In this document: one piece after another, positions 11,471 through 22,061 of the stretch
Layout: the number at the start of each line of letters is the position of its first letter
Numbering within the stretch: the stretch's first letter is position 1
Assembly: GCA_009741485.1 (NCBI GenBank)
Contig: CM019238.1
Location: forward strand, 13,231,520 to 13,295,519
Length of the DNA stretch: 64,000 bases
Reading direction: 5' to 3'
Source: Malurus cyaneus samueli
Taxonomy: Eukaryota > Chordata > Aves > Passeriformes > Maluridae
The notes under the pieces: generated by a model
What the model was told of the DNA's origin: nothing
What the model saw: the letters and a program-made list of their open reading frames with translations, nothing else
Database searches by the model: none
Translations under genes and position numbers: made by a program

Positions 11471-11735
11471 TTTCAGAGAATCGTGGAACAGTTTGGACTG
11501 GAAGGGAACAAACCTCATCCTGTTCCACCCCATGCCATGGGCAGGGACACTTTCTGCTATCCCTGGACACTTCCAGGGATGGGGAAGCCACAGGTCCTCT
11601 GGAAAACCTGTCCCAGGGCCTTGCACCTTCATTGTGACCAACTTCCTTATACACCACATAAATTCCCCCTTTTAGTTTAAAACCATCATCCCTTGTCCTA
11701 TCACTTCCAGGTCTTGCCAAAAATTCTCTTCCCAG
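11471..11735 (-). mobile_element. CR1 LINE 3' fragment (minus orientation)
   Basis: On the plus strand the copy reads 'cagagaatcgtggaacagtt', 'ccatgggcagggacactttc', 'ggacacttccagggatgggg', 'agtttaaaaccatcatccc', then 'ttgtcctatcacttccagg'. The final blocks match the CR1 subfamily that carries 'agtttaaaaccattaccccttgtcctatcac'. Confidence 0.95.
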
Positions 11736-11769
11736 ATGGACTCTGGGAGCCCAAGGCAGAGATGGTGTC

Positions 11770-11945
11770 GGGAAGGGAAGGGAAGAAGGGAGGGGGAAGG
11801 GAAGGAAGGAGGGAAGGGAAGGGAAGGGAAGGAAGGAGGGAAGGGAAGGGAAGGAGGGAAGGGAAGGAAGGAGGGAAGGGAGGGGGAAGGAAAAATCAAG
11901 AAAGCAGGAGAGAGAGAGGAAGGAAGGGAAGGAAGGAGAGCGTGA
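11770..11945. repeat. Polypurine (GGGAA/GGAA)n tract
   Basis: About 175 bases are nearly pure purine on the plus strand, mixing 'gggaa', 'ggaa' and 'aggagg' units. It includes four GGG runs separated by AA (from 11812), a minimal G-quadruplex pattern. Polypurine tracts of this length can also form triplex DNA. The Pro/Ser/Phe-rich minus-strand frame is a by-product. Confidence 0.95.
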
Positions 11946-12289
11946 GGTGAGAAAAAGCCTGCACACAAATGAGCCTTAATTATCCTAATGACATGGAGCT
12001 GATTATCAAAGCCAACATTTAGGGCTGGGGATCGGATACCATCTGGTGCTCTGCAGCAGCCTGGGAAGGGCTGGGACTAAAAAAACTGGGGTAAAATCCC
12101 TGGAAGACTGAACAGAGGGCATTGCGTCAGGGGGTCAGCTCTCAAAGCCACCCTCAAACCCACCCTCGGGGGCTGAACCCCACCAGCCCCCCAAACCTCT
12201 GGACATTTCATCCTCAGGTTGTTCCTCAAGCAGAGCCTGCCCTGCATGAGGAATTCCACTCTCAGATTCCAGGACTGAGCCCAGCTGCT

Positions 12290-12500
12290 TTATGAAAGAG
12301 AATTTTTGAGTCCTTTTGTCAACAGCTAAATGTTGCAGTTGACAAAGTCAATGCAAGATGCGATATTATAAATATTAGATTAATTGTATTGTATGGGATT
12401 TATATCACCTAAAGATCCAAGGAGTTATTTTTACCTCTGTGAAAAATAAAGCAAGCGAGTTAAAGTGATTTGTTCAGACACATTCCTCTCAAAAACTTTG
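12290..12500. promoter_or_regulatory. Candidate conserved non-coding element with inverted repeat
   Basis: An AT-rich island with 'aaatattagattaattg' and 'gaaaaataaagc'. It contains a perfect 9-bp inverted repeat (12315-12323 and 12338-12346, 14-base loop) whose arms include SOX-like 'gacaaa'. No repeat family was recognised. Confidence 0.35.
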
Positions 12501-13554
12501 TCAGAACCAGCAGATTCCCCGGGAACACTTAGATTTCCATAAAGCTGCATTTCTCAGTAGGAAAACCAACCTGTCAACAATTCCAGCTGAGCCCTCCCAC
12601 AGAACCAAGCTGGCTCCAGAGAGGCGCTTCCCAAACTCTGGGGCCTGTTTTCCATCCCCAGGGTGTGGGGGCTCCCCAGGGCTGCCCTGTGTCCCCCACG
12701 GGTCACACACTGTGACAATTAGGGGTTCCCACAAAGCCATGTCCATCCTGTCCCCGTGCAGGTGACGATTTGGAGGTGCTGCTCATTGCTGGGACGCCTT
12801 GGTGCGAGTTTCCATTGGGATGGGATGCAGTAGCTAGGGCTGGTTGAGCATCCCATGGCATTCCCAAGCCCCAGGACCCCAGGGATCCATGCACACCCCA
12901 GGGTGGAGATCCTCTGGGAGTCACTCCATGTGTGGAATGGGCAGGAATCACCAGTGGGGCTCTGGATCAGCAGCTTTGCTTTCCCAGCAATAAAAAATAT
13001 CCAGCCTAAAATTCCTAATCAGGGAATTATCTCCAGCTTGGAGAAGACCATGTGCCCACCCTGGTGCTGTCAGGGCACTGCTGTGCCAGGCTCTCCCAGT
13101 TCTCCCCATGCCCAATTCATGCCCTCCAACCCAGGTAAAACTCCTTGGATTCAGGGCATCCTGGGATGCACAGAGCTGTGCAGGGCTCCAATTCCAATGG
13201 CCCAGGGATGGGATGTGTCCCCGTGGGGCTCCTGAGAGCCTCCACCTTCACCTTCAGAGGTGCTGGACCTTCACACCCTCAAGCCCTATCCCTCTGTGCC
13301 TGGCAATGCTCTCAGCATGATCAGCTCCCTGAAGGAGTGAGATGTGTGTGAGCATCTCCAGCTTCTCAGACACACTCTGAGCACAGACGATGCTGTGTTT
13401 GCTGTATTTCCAAAGCACCACTTTGCTTCCCGTGCTGAGTGCTGGGCTGGTGATCCTCCATCCCCCTCTGCTCCCACCTCACCCAGGTTTCCCAGGGTCC
13501 CTTCCTGGGGCTGCCTGTGTTGTTTCCCCTCCGCTCCCGGCCCTGGCGGCTGCT
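12501..13554. other. Unique GC-rich non-coding sequence
   Basis: Short overlapping frames only. No repeat family, array or exon-like block was identified. Confidence 0.45.
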
Positions 13555-13705
13555 GCTAAATTTAGAGAGTAGCTTCTGTCCATTCTAATACTAATAGGCC
13601 CATTTTTAATAATGATGTTTTCACAGCAATTTCAGCCCATCACGGTGTCACAGGGGGATTGAGGGAAAAAGCCTCTAATCCCTGTTAATAGATTCCATTT
13701 GACAG
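13555..13705. other. AT-rich island, candidate conserved element
   Basis: The block carries 'ctaatactaatagg', 'ttaataatgatg', 'cctgttaatagattcc' and 'tttgacagcg' (TGACAG, a MEIS/TGIF-type core). There is no repeat signature. Enhancer function is inference only. Confidence 0.25.
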
Positions 13706-16093
13706 CGAACGTGTCTCGGGGTTCCTTCCCAAAGGCCCCGCTGGGTTTGGTGTCACTTATGGCTGACCTTGGAGGGGAACAAGACCTTCTCCAGAAGAAT
13801 GGCCCAGTGTCCATCTGGAATGGGGCTCCCAGCCCCATTCCCTGTGTCTCAGGTTTCGTGGAAGGTCTATTTTGGGAGGTCCCAGGGGGTGGGGGTTTAA
13901 TTCACTTTTTCTTCTCTCCTGGACACAAGCTGGGCAGAAAGGTGCTCCTTTCCGAGTGCTCCTTCTTTCACAGCTCAGGAGATAGGGAATTTCTCCTCCA
14001 CCTTGCTAGGAAGAGGAAAATTCTCATTTTCCATGCTAGGAAAGAAGAGCCAAGGGGAGTGGAGTGGTGCCTGCTCTGAGAAACCAGGGAGATCTGCTGA
14101 ACTCTGTGGTCCAAACTCACTGCTGGACAGACACAAGGGGGTGTCCGTGACAAGGAACCCTCCTGGAGCCTCACAGCACCCCCAGAGCCAGCCTGCCTGA
14201 CCTGTGAACATAAATATCCCAGGAAACACCTGCTGGAAGGTGTCAGACAGCACCTCATGGAGCTGCAGGTCCAGAAATCCTTAAACAGGGAAGAATAATC
14301 GGCAGTTCCTCTCCAAGCATGGGGAGCTCAGGCAGCACCTCCCACCTGGGAATGGGCCCTACCTGTTTTCCCCATTCTGGAGGGGCAGGATCCATCCCCC
14401 AGCAGCTCCCAGGATGGACAAACAGGGAATGCAGCGTGGTGGAAGTGTCCTGTGTCCGGACACCCTCCTGCTGCTCTGCGATGGGCCGTGAAGGTGTGTG
14501 TCCCCTCTCCCCCTGTCTGAGGGTTCCTCCAGCTGGAGCTGCTCTGGAAAGGGCCAGGTCAGCCCTGCCTGGTGGCGAGCCCTGACCCCTGCCAGCCCCC
14601 AGCCCTGACCCCTGCTCTCCTGGCTCTCCCCTCGCCCTCTGAGCTGTCCCCTCCTTTCATCCTGCGGGATGGAGCAGCTCCGTGTGTGTCCAGGGGCTGC
14701 AGGCAGGAGCCGGGGGCCCCTGGCAGTGGTTTGGGGGGCAGGAGGAAGGGCAGAGCCCTGCTGTAGCTCACAGCTAAATGCTGCCTTTCACTACAGCATT
14801 CCCGAGGAAAGTAATGAGAATAATTAAAGGTAATTTCATTTATTTCAGCTCCAGCGTGTAAAGGAGATGGGGGTGGGGGTTTCCAGGCTCTCACTGAAGG
14901 AGGGGAGGGCAGAGAGCAGAGCTCCAATGCCGAGCTAAAATCAGGGACTACAGGGACCCCTTTTACCTTCTGGGACCTTCTAGAAGAGGGGATTCCATAG
15001 TGGCATGGGGCCACTCAGAGAGTGGTTCTAGGGGTGAAAAGATGGTCCCAGAGGGAGCCTTCCCTTCGAGAGACCTGGATAGACCTCAGCCCTGCACTGG
15101 AATTACTCTGGAGAGAAGGGAGAGGCTCCCTGGAGCTGAACTTTCCCCATCCTGTGCACAGAGAATGCAGAGGGAGGCTCCAGCCCTGCCTGGAGAGGGG
15201 GAGCCGTGCCTGGGAGCCCCTCTGAGAGCAGGGCCTGTGGCTCTGGGGAGCCAGAACGCCCCAGAAAGGTGTCAAGGGCACTTCCACCATCCTGATTCCA
15301 AGGAATCAGGGCTGGGATGGGGGAGCAGGACTTAACCAGGCTGTCAGCCACACAAAACTGTTTGTGAGTCCTCACTGGGTGCTGACACTGCTGAGCTGGG
15401 TGATCCCAGCCCACAATCCTCCCAGGGCACAGCTCCTCCAGCAGCATCCCATCCCTGCTCCACGAGCCAGGTGAAGCTACCGAGCCCCACAGAGACATTT
15501 TTGGGGACTGCAGGAACCTCACCCCGAGACTTCATCCCCTACAGCATCACAACAGCATCACTGGGTGGCTCCTGCTGATGGGAGAGCTGAGAAAACACCG
15601 CTTGTGGGGGTTTGTAATTTATTACAGCACGGAGAATTGCATCCCAGAGCATCCCAAATCACTTCCCTGTGGGTGGGGGACAGGGTGACAGCGCTGCTGG
15701 GTGCTGGAGCAGCCTGAGCAGAGACACCCACGTCCCAGGGTGCCAGCTGTGACACGGGGATGCTTTGACTCACCTGAGCTCCCGACCCCATTGTGTCTGT
15801 TCCGCACGAATCCTGCACACGGGGCTCATGAAATATAAATTGGGTCCTCAAATATTCAACAGCAGCGTTTGGAATGGCGTGTTTGGGTGCGTCTGAAATG
15901 TTCCCTGTGCCAGGGAGTGACAGGAGCCACCCAACTGTGGGAGAGGGGAAATGCCAGCCCATGCCCGTGGCTGGGTGACAAGGATGAGTTTCTGAGCATC
16001 TGCTCTGCAGGGATTCATGAACAGGGATCCATGTCAGGGAGAAATTTGTAATTTTGTTCCTCACAGAAAATGTGATTCAGGGAATTGTCCTTG
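13706..16093. other. Unique mostly GC-rich non-coding sequence
   Basis: This 2.4-kb stretch contains one short AT-rich patch at 14800-14850 ('gagaataattaaaggtaatttc'). Overlapping frames up to about 170 codons show no domain or family. Confidence 0.45.
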
Positions 16094-16225
16094 TCACTGA
16101 ATCACTGAATCATTGAATCACTGAATCACAGAATACCAGAATTCCAGGATGGTTTGGTTTGGAAAAGGCCTTAAAGGTTATCTCATTCCACATCCTCCAC
16201 TAGCCCAGGTTGCTCCTCCAGGACA
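16094..16225 (-). mobile_element. CR1 LINE 3' fragment with expanded terminal repeat
   Basis: On the plus strand it starts with several 'tgaatcac/tgaatcat' units, which are the reversed terminal repeats of CR1. 'ccaggatggtttggtttgg', 'cattccacatcctccac' and 'agcccaggttgctcc' follow. Only about 130 bases are recognisable. Confidence 0.85.
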
Positions 16226-16374
16226 AGAATCGACTCTTGCTGCTGTGGATATCTGCAGTTCCTCATCCCAGGAACTGTGAGGATCCGTGAAAGCTCAGAG
16301 GGCACCGCCTCACCTCAATCCCCTGGTGCCTTTGGGATGGAGACTGCTCACCTTCTCCTGCTCACGATTCCCGA

Positions 16375-16560
16375 GGCACTCGGTGAACCCGCTGCCCTTT
16401 GGCGGTGCCCCCAGCCCGGGGCAGGGTCTGCGGGGGCCGGGGGCTGGCAGGGAGCCCGCGGGTCCCCTCGGTCCCAATCAGCTGTGATTGAAGGCAGCCC
16501 CGAGCCCCCCGTCCCGTCCCCGCGCGTTTCCCGACAGAGCATCCGTGGAATCTGCAAGCC
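16375..16560. promoter_or_regulatory. Small CpG-rich block with paired TGATTG sites
   Basis: CpG dinucleotides are dense and GC is high. Inside lies 'caatcagctgtgattg' (16475-16490): two 6-base arms in inverted orientation around GCTG, overlapping the E-box CAGCTG. The arms match PBX/MEIS-type TGATTG cores. It could be an orphan CpG island or an enhancer core. Confidence 0.3.
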
Positions 16561-17330
16561 ATTAGCTGTGTGTTATCTTTCGGGAGATGCTGAGGTGAGC
16601 CATATGGAAGCACTTACTCGTCAACAGCCTGGGACAGGGTTTGGTGGGGTGGCCAGGACTCAGCCCTTTGTGAACTGCAGAGAAGCTGGAACGCGTCCAT
16701 TGACCCATTTAATGAGCTCCGGCAAGGGGAATTTCACACTGTGCCTGGAGCAGCAGTAACCTTATATGTAGGGAGAGGGGGAGATAATTCCTAATCTTGT
16801 CAATCACGCCGTTGTGAAATCCGCAGCAGGGTTTCTAGGAGCAGGAGGGCCAAGGAGAAGGCGAGGGCCTGATCCAGCTCCTCACCGAGTGGGGCTGCAC
16901 AAGAAAGGCCTTTCATTATTTTTCTTCGCAGTCTCCTCATTTCCTCGCTGCAAAAAACAACAATATATTTATTAACTAGACAAATATTTGACTGGGACAA
17001 CATGCTGGAATGACCTGCGAACGCCTCCTCGTTCCCACCAAGAGGGGTTCCTGCTCCCACCCGCGGCCCCAAACCCTGCAGGGCCTCCAGCAGCTCCGGT
17101 CACCCCCTCCTCCTTCTCCAGAGGAGGGGGAAGAGAGGGAAATGCCTCCCCCAGATACCCCACTGGCTGAATCCTGCTTGCCACATGCCAAAGTTTCTCA
17201 GAAGGGCTGCTGGGGGACCACCTCAAGGCATGTGCTGGTGCTGGAGGCACAGCTGGACCTCAAGGAAAGACAGAGGACAAGAGTTTGTATTTTCAGGGCA
17301 ATGGTGTTACCCCAACCAGCTCATCCCGCA
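16561..17330. other. Unique non-coding sequence with AT-rich patch
   Basis: The notable part is 16905-17000 ('ctttcattatttttcttcgc', 'acaatatatttattaactag'), a short AT-rich island. The rest is GC-rich, with no repeat recognised. Confidence 0.4.
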
Positions 17331-17412
17331 TCATGGAATCACAAAATTATGGAATCATTCAGATTGGAAAAGAGCTCCAAGCTCATGGAGTCCAACCATG
17401 ACCTCCAGCAGG
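17331..17412 (-). mobile_element. CR1 LINE 3' remnant (minus orientation)
   Basis: The plus strand reads 'tcatggaatcacaaaattatgg', 'aatcattcagattggaaaag' and 'ggagtccaaccatgacctcc', the reversed extreme 3' end of CR1. The rest of the element is not recognisable. Confidence 0.85.
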
Positions 17413-17794
17413 ATCCTCTGATGCCTCTGGTGCTGCTTCTCCATCATCTCCACCGCAGGGAACCTCTCCAAGATTGAGCTCCAAGCTAAAGAAACAAACA
17501 GAGCCTTTTTTCCCTGTTGTTTTTCCTGTTTGCCTAAGAAACATAATCTCGCCCCAAAATGAAAAAAATAATAATAACTCACAGGAAGGCCCCGAGCGTG
17601 AGGCGCTTTCTGTGCGATTTCAATCAAAACAGGCTTTAAAAAACAAATTCCTTCGATATTCATCACATGTGTAAAACACATTAAAGGGGGACGGTGGCCC
17701 AGGCCGGAGCAGCAGAGCCCTCCAGCTCCTGCCCGTGCTGGGAGACCTGGCCAAGCATCACCCAGAGCTTTTCCAGCCGGGTGAGTCCCTGTCC
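17413..17794. other. Unique sequence with AT-rich patch
   Basis: The stretch 17550-17690 is AT-rich with a short (AAT)n run and 'tcgatattcatcacatgtg'. It is a weak conserved-element candidate. Nothing coding is recognised. Confidence 0.35.
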
Positions 17795-17915
17795 TAGGAT
17801 TATTTATCTTGGAAAAGCCCTCTGAGCCCACCGAGTCCCCTGCGCTGCCAAGGCCACTGCTCACCCACGTCCCCAAGTGCCACAGCTTTTTAAATCCCTC
17901 CAGGGATGGCTCTGG
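17795..17915 (-). mobile_element. Diverged CR1 LINE fragment (minus orientation)
   Basis: Block order matches a reversed CR1: 'ggattatttatcttggaaaag', 'gagcccaccgagtcc', 'ctgccaaggccactgctcac', 'gtccccaagtgccacagc', then 'aaatccctccagggatggc'. Divergence is higher than in the 10.1-kb copy. Confidence 0.8.
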
Positions 17916-18095
17916 ACAAAGGGACAAGCTGCTGCTCTGGATAAACTCCTCACATTCTGTGTGAGCAGAGAGCAGAAGAGATCCATGCTCTCCTGGCCTA
18001 AGTGGAGCCTGGGAGATGCAAGTTCCACAGGGGTTTTATATTAGTGGTTAGTGGATTTTAGATTTTAGTTCCACATATTGGGAGCCCTACAGAAT

Positions 18096-18136
18096 CAATT
18101 AAAATTGATTAAAATTGGTTAAAATTGGTTAAAATT
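18096..18136. repeat. 10-bp repeat with phased A-tracts
   Basis: The units 'aaaattgatt', 'aaaattggtt', 'aaaattggtt' and 'aaaattccca' repeat every 10 bases, so AAAATT tracts start at 18101, 18111, 18121 and 18131. A-tracts in phase with the helical turn are expected to bend DNA. Confidence 0.85.
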
Positions 18137-18937
18137 CCCATCTCATGTGATTCCTTTGACCCCCCAGCCTTGTGTCTCCAAGAATTGCCACATTCCTAGG
18201 TTTCATCCTGGCAGAAGCCACAGTTCTGGGCTGTCCCTGCCCTCTCAGCTATGGCCTTGCAGGTCCCAGCTCTCGTGGCCCCATGAGCCACCTCAGTCAC
18301 ACTCCAGGCCACATTCCCCATTCTGCTGTTTTTCCCTCTCATTATGCCAGATTCCAACTTATTTGCACATAAACCAACGTGAGGGGCACAGAAAGAAGCC
18401 CCCATGTCCCTCTCAGGTCCCACCAACCCTGACAGGGTCTCTGCTCTCCGTGGATCCGCAGCAGCTCTGTTCTGGATCATTACCCTGGAGCAGCCCAGCC
18501 CAGGTTCGGTGGGTTCCCGTTTTTATGAGGTGTGATGGGGAAGGAATGCTGTGCTCAGTTTAATTAGGGACTGAGAGCCTTGGGGGCAGTGGGAAGCTGC
18601 AGATACCCCGGGCACAGCCCATTAAACTGCCCCTTTGATGTCTGCAGTCTCTGTGTCCCACCGAGCTCCGAGGGCGATGGGAGGAACTCAGGAATTTGGA
18701 GGCCACGCTGCCCAAACCAAGCCCCTGGTTTGGTCCCTTCTCCAAGGGGTTGAAGCTCCACGTTTCCCCAGCTTCTATTATTTTATCCAAACACCTCTGG
18801 GAGTAGGAACCAAGGGTGAGCACAGACAAGCTCCAAAACAGCCAAGGATAACAGGATGTTCCAGCTGGAGGCTTCACCTCCACAGCCAGGGCAGGGGCAG
18901 GGGCTTGGCTGGCTCCTGCATCCCCAGGAACTTGGGG
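18137..18937. other. Unique GC-rich non-coding sequence
   Basis: No repeat or credible exon was recognised. Overlapping frames exist on both strands. Confidence 0.45.
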
Positions 18938-19000
18938 CTGGGTGCTCCTTTTCCCTGCCTGGGTGCTCCTTTTCCCTGTCTGGGTGCTCCCCTTCCCTGC
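18938..19000. repeat. Three-copy 21-bp tandem repeat
   Basis: Three consecutive 21-base copies begin 'ctgggtgctccttttccctgc' and differ at two or three positions. Because the period is a multiple of three, frames through it stay open. Confidence 0.92.
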
Positions 19001-20418
19001 ACAATGCCAAACAGTGGCACAGAAATGGGATTTGGCCTCAGGAACATTTAAATTCCCAGCCCCTCCCCAGCAGATCCCTGGCCCTGCCAAGGAGGTCCCT
19101 TTTCCCCTCTGGGTTCCCTGCAGCAAGAGGCAGTTCCCAATGTTTGTCCCATCTGGGGAGGTGTCCGAGATTCCAACGGGAACCAGGCAGTGCCAGGAGC
19201 TCTGCTCCCACATTCCGGGGGCAGAGCTGCTCCTCACCCCATGACTGTGCTGGGTGCACGATCCCAGGAGGCTGAATCAGCACCCCAAGGGCAGGAAGGG
19301 GGCTCTGCCCTCCCCCTGCTCCTGGGAAGACATGGTGACCCATCCTTGCTCTGTCTTCTGACTCGTTCCAGGCTGCAGGCACACTCTGTGGGAATTCGGG
19401 ATGTTGTGTCAGTGGTGGCTCATCCCCCCCAGCACACGCTGGGCAGGCAGTGGGGAGCACAGGGGATCCCACACAGGGATGATCCAGAGCTGGCATTTGG
19501 CCATGGGAAGCACCAAACCCCTCCCATCAGAGCATAGGACACCAAATCCCATAGCACTGATTGGGAATCTGAACCTTGGGATGTTCCCTGGGGCGCAGGA
19601 CACATCTGGGGTGGGATGTTGGTGACACTCAGTGAGCTCAGTGACTCCTCCCTCCGCCCCAATGTCATTTCTCCCACCACAGCTCTGCCAGCTCATGTCC
19701 TGTGAGGGGCTGGGAGCTCCCGGTTATCCCAGGGGTGCCACACCCAGCTCATCCCACGGGAAATCTGTGCAGGAAAGGTGACTGAACTGGAGAATCCTGT
19801 CCCTGCGGGGCACTGTGGGCATTGCTCCCCCTCCTCCTCTTCCTCCTCCTCCTCTAGGCACAGCCTCCACAGCATCCCGCATTTCCAGATGGCTCCAGTG
19901 CCACAGAACAGGGGTCAGAGCAACCAGGGCTGATTCCAGAGCTCTTCCCTCACCCTCCTTCTCCCCATCCCCACGGGGCTGTCCCCAGTGCCCTGCCTGC
20001 ACAGACACCCAGCACGCTCTGCCTCCTCCTCTCCCACAAATGTGACTCCTCCGTTCTGTAAATAATTCCCATTTCCATTTCCCAGCGCCAGGGTGACACA
20101 TGGAAGTGGAGATGTGAACTCAGCACACACACAAATGCCTCCACTGATTAGGACAACTTTTAAGTAGGTCAGAGCCTGGATTGGAGCTGCCTGACAGCTC
20201 CCCTATAAAACATCCCGACTTTAATGCCCTGGATGTTTTTTTGTGATGTGGAATAGGAGCAGTTTCCAGGGGCAATGTGGGGGAGCAGATGTTGTTCCCG
20301 TGCTGGGGAAAGTGACTGCTGTAAATGAACTGGTGATTAAGGTCATTAAAGAACCTTAACCCAGGGGCACTGGGGGATGGGACAGCCAGGCTCCATCACG
20401 CTAACAAGCCATTCGCCA
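19001..20418. other. Unique GC-rich non-coding sequence
   Basis: It contains a short pyrimidine (CTC)n run at 19825-19855. No interspersed repeat or exon-like block was recognised. Confidence 0.45.
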
Positions 20419-20516
20419 GCATCCCATCCCATCCCATCCCATCCCATCCCATCCCATCCCATCCCATCCCATCCATCCCATCCCATCCCCCATCCCATCC
20501 CATCCCATCCCATCCC
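20419..20516. repeat. (CCCAT)n pentanucleotide array
   Basis: About 19 copies of CCCAT with two small interruptions ('ccatccatccc' and 'cccccatccc'). The minus strand is (ATGGG)n. Open frames here (HPIPSHPIPSHP or MGWDGMGWDG) are purely repeat-encoded. Confidence 0.98.
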
Positions 20517-21139
20517 GGCGTCACAGCCTCCCGGAGTGCTGAGGAGTGTCCGCACACACCTCACTTTAGGTGTCAGTGGGCACCTTCTGACTCTATTTTT
20601 AAATTCTCCTAAATCTCCAACTCCCAGAGCCCTGTGATTAGAGGAGAAAGGTCATTTTTAGCATTGCCTTTCCCTTCCTAATTTTTTTTTTGGGAGTAAA
20701 AATAGTAGGTCACCCACATTTGTGGCTGGGAGAAAAACTCGTTTAGGAGCAGGATCCCTCACCTGGCATCTCCCAGCTCACCCTGCAGTGCCCATGGGGC
20801 TCATCCACCATAAACCAGGGGCTCATCCACCCACCCCCAGCTCCCCCAAACCTCTCCAGCCCCTCAGCGCCGCTGTCACTGATGAGAAAGGAAAGAGGCA
20901 CGATTTAAACGTGACCTCTCACCCCAAGCTGTGTCTGTAATCTGACGAGCAAACCTTAATAGGCCGAGCCAGGCAGCGGAGCCCAAAGCCCAGATAAAAC
21001 CCGGCCCCGCCGACAATTCAATTTCCTTCCATGAGATCAACTTGCAGCTTTAGCAAACCCCCTTGTGCGGGCGCTGGGCTGAAACAATCTGGGCTGGCAG
21101 GCACGGCCACGCTGCCTTGGGCTGCCACCACCTGAGCCC
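20517..21139. other. Unique sequence, partly AT-rich
   Basis: The parts at 20590-20710 and 20890-21060 carry 'tttttaaattctcctaaatc', 'acgatttaaacgtg' and 'ccttaataggccgag'. The second resembles a conserved-element core. No coding signal was found. Confidence 0.35.
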
Positions 21140-21610
21140 AGCCCCTCCTGGGGCTGCCACCACATCCTGCATCCTCCTGGGATTGTTCAGCACCCTCCTG
21201 GGACTGTCCAGCACCCTCCTGGGCTGCCAGCCACTCCGCATCCTCCTGGGATCGTCAGCACCCCCTGGGACTGTCCAGCACCCTCCTGGGGCTGCCAGCC
21301 ACCCCCAGCACCCTCCTGGGACGGTTCAGCCACCCCCAGCACCCTCCTGGGACTGTCCAGCACCCTTCTGGGACTATCCAGCATCCTTCTGGGGCTGTCA
21401 GCCAATGCCAGCCCCTTCTTGGAACTGTCTAACCTCCTCCTGGAATTGTCCAGCCATCCCCAGCACCCTCCTGGGACTGCCAATCACCCCCAACACCCTC
21501 CTGGGACTGTCCAGCACCCTCCCAAATCTGCCCAGCACCCCCAGCACCCTCCTGGGTCTGCACAGCACCCCCAGAACCCTCCCAGAGCTGCCCAGTACCC
21601 CCAGTCCCCA
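21140..21610. repeat. ~21-bp minisatellite (CAGCACCCTCCTGGGACTGTC)
   Basis: About 20 degenerate copies centre on 'gggactgtccagcaccctcct'; variants include 'cagccacccccagcaccc' insertions. The 307-aa plus frame and 194-aa minus frame here derive partly from the array and partly from neighbouring simple repeats. Confidence 0.93.
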
Positions 21611-21865
21611 GCACAGCCTAAGGGCACCGATCCCTTGGAGCAGGAGCACACGGACTTTGTGCTTCACAGTGAAGGGATTTATTTCCAGGGAAAGCTCTTC
21701 CATGGGCCAGGGGGCCTTGTGGGCTGCCCAGGAGGGGCCAGGCTCATCCCCCTCCCCATCACCAGCCAGGTTGGCCAAGGCGGTGGGAGGGTGGGAATGC
21801 GCTGCTGGGGCCGGGACAGTCCTGCCCCAGGCTGGCCTTGCTGATTCCTCCACAAGCACGCAACC

Positions 21866-21908
21866 ACCTCCTCCTCCACCTCCTCCTCCTCCTCCTCCTC
21901 CTCCTCCG
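21866..21908. repeat. (CTC)n trinucleotide repeat
   Basis: Nearly perfect CTC/CCT repeats of about 43 bases. They give poly-Pro or poly-Gly frames that should not be read as protein. Confidence 0.96.
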
Positions 21909-22024
21909 CTCCTGCTCAGCCCGGTGTGGAAAAGCCAGAGCCTGAAGTGCAGGGGGGATGTGTTTTCTGTGCCGAGCAGCAAATAATGTCCGCATGAAAG
22001 GCGCGCTGCTGGCTTTGCTTTCTC

Positions 22025-22029
<5 letters not shown>

Positions 22030-22059
<30 letters not shown>
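22030..22059. repeat. 30-base T homopolymer
   Basis: Thirty uninterrupted T residues sit between a pyrimidine-rich stretch and 'attgctgttgctaatc'. No retroposed gene was recognised beside it, and length is likely to vary or be misassembled. Confidence 0.97.

Positions 22060-22061
<2 letters not shown>

Noticed and set aside
21063..21986. 307-codon plus frame
   Set aside because: Mostly encoded by the 21-bp minisatellite and the CTC run, giving HPQHPPGTVQ and poly-Pro.
22030..22059. Poly(T) as the tail of a reverse-oriented processed retrocopy
   Set aside because: No coding or SINE sequence precedes it on the minus strand, and target-site duplications were not found.
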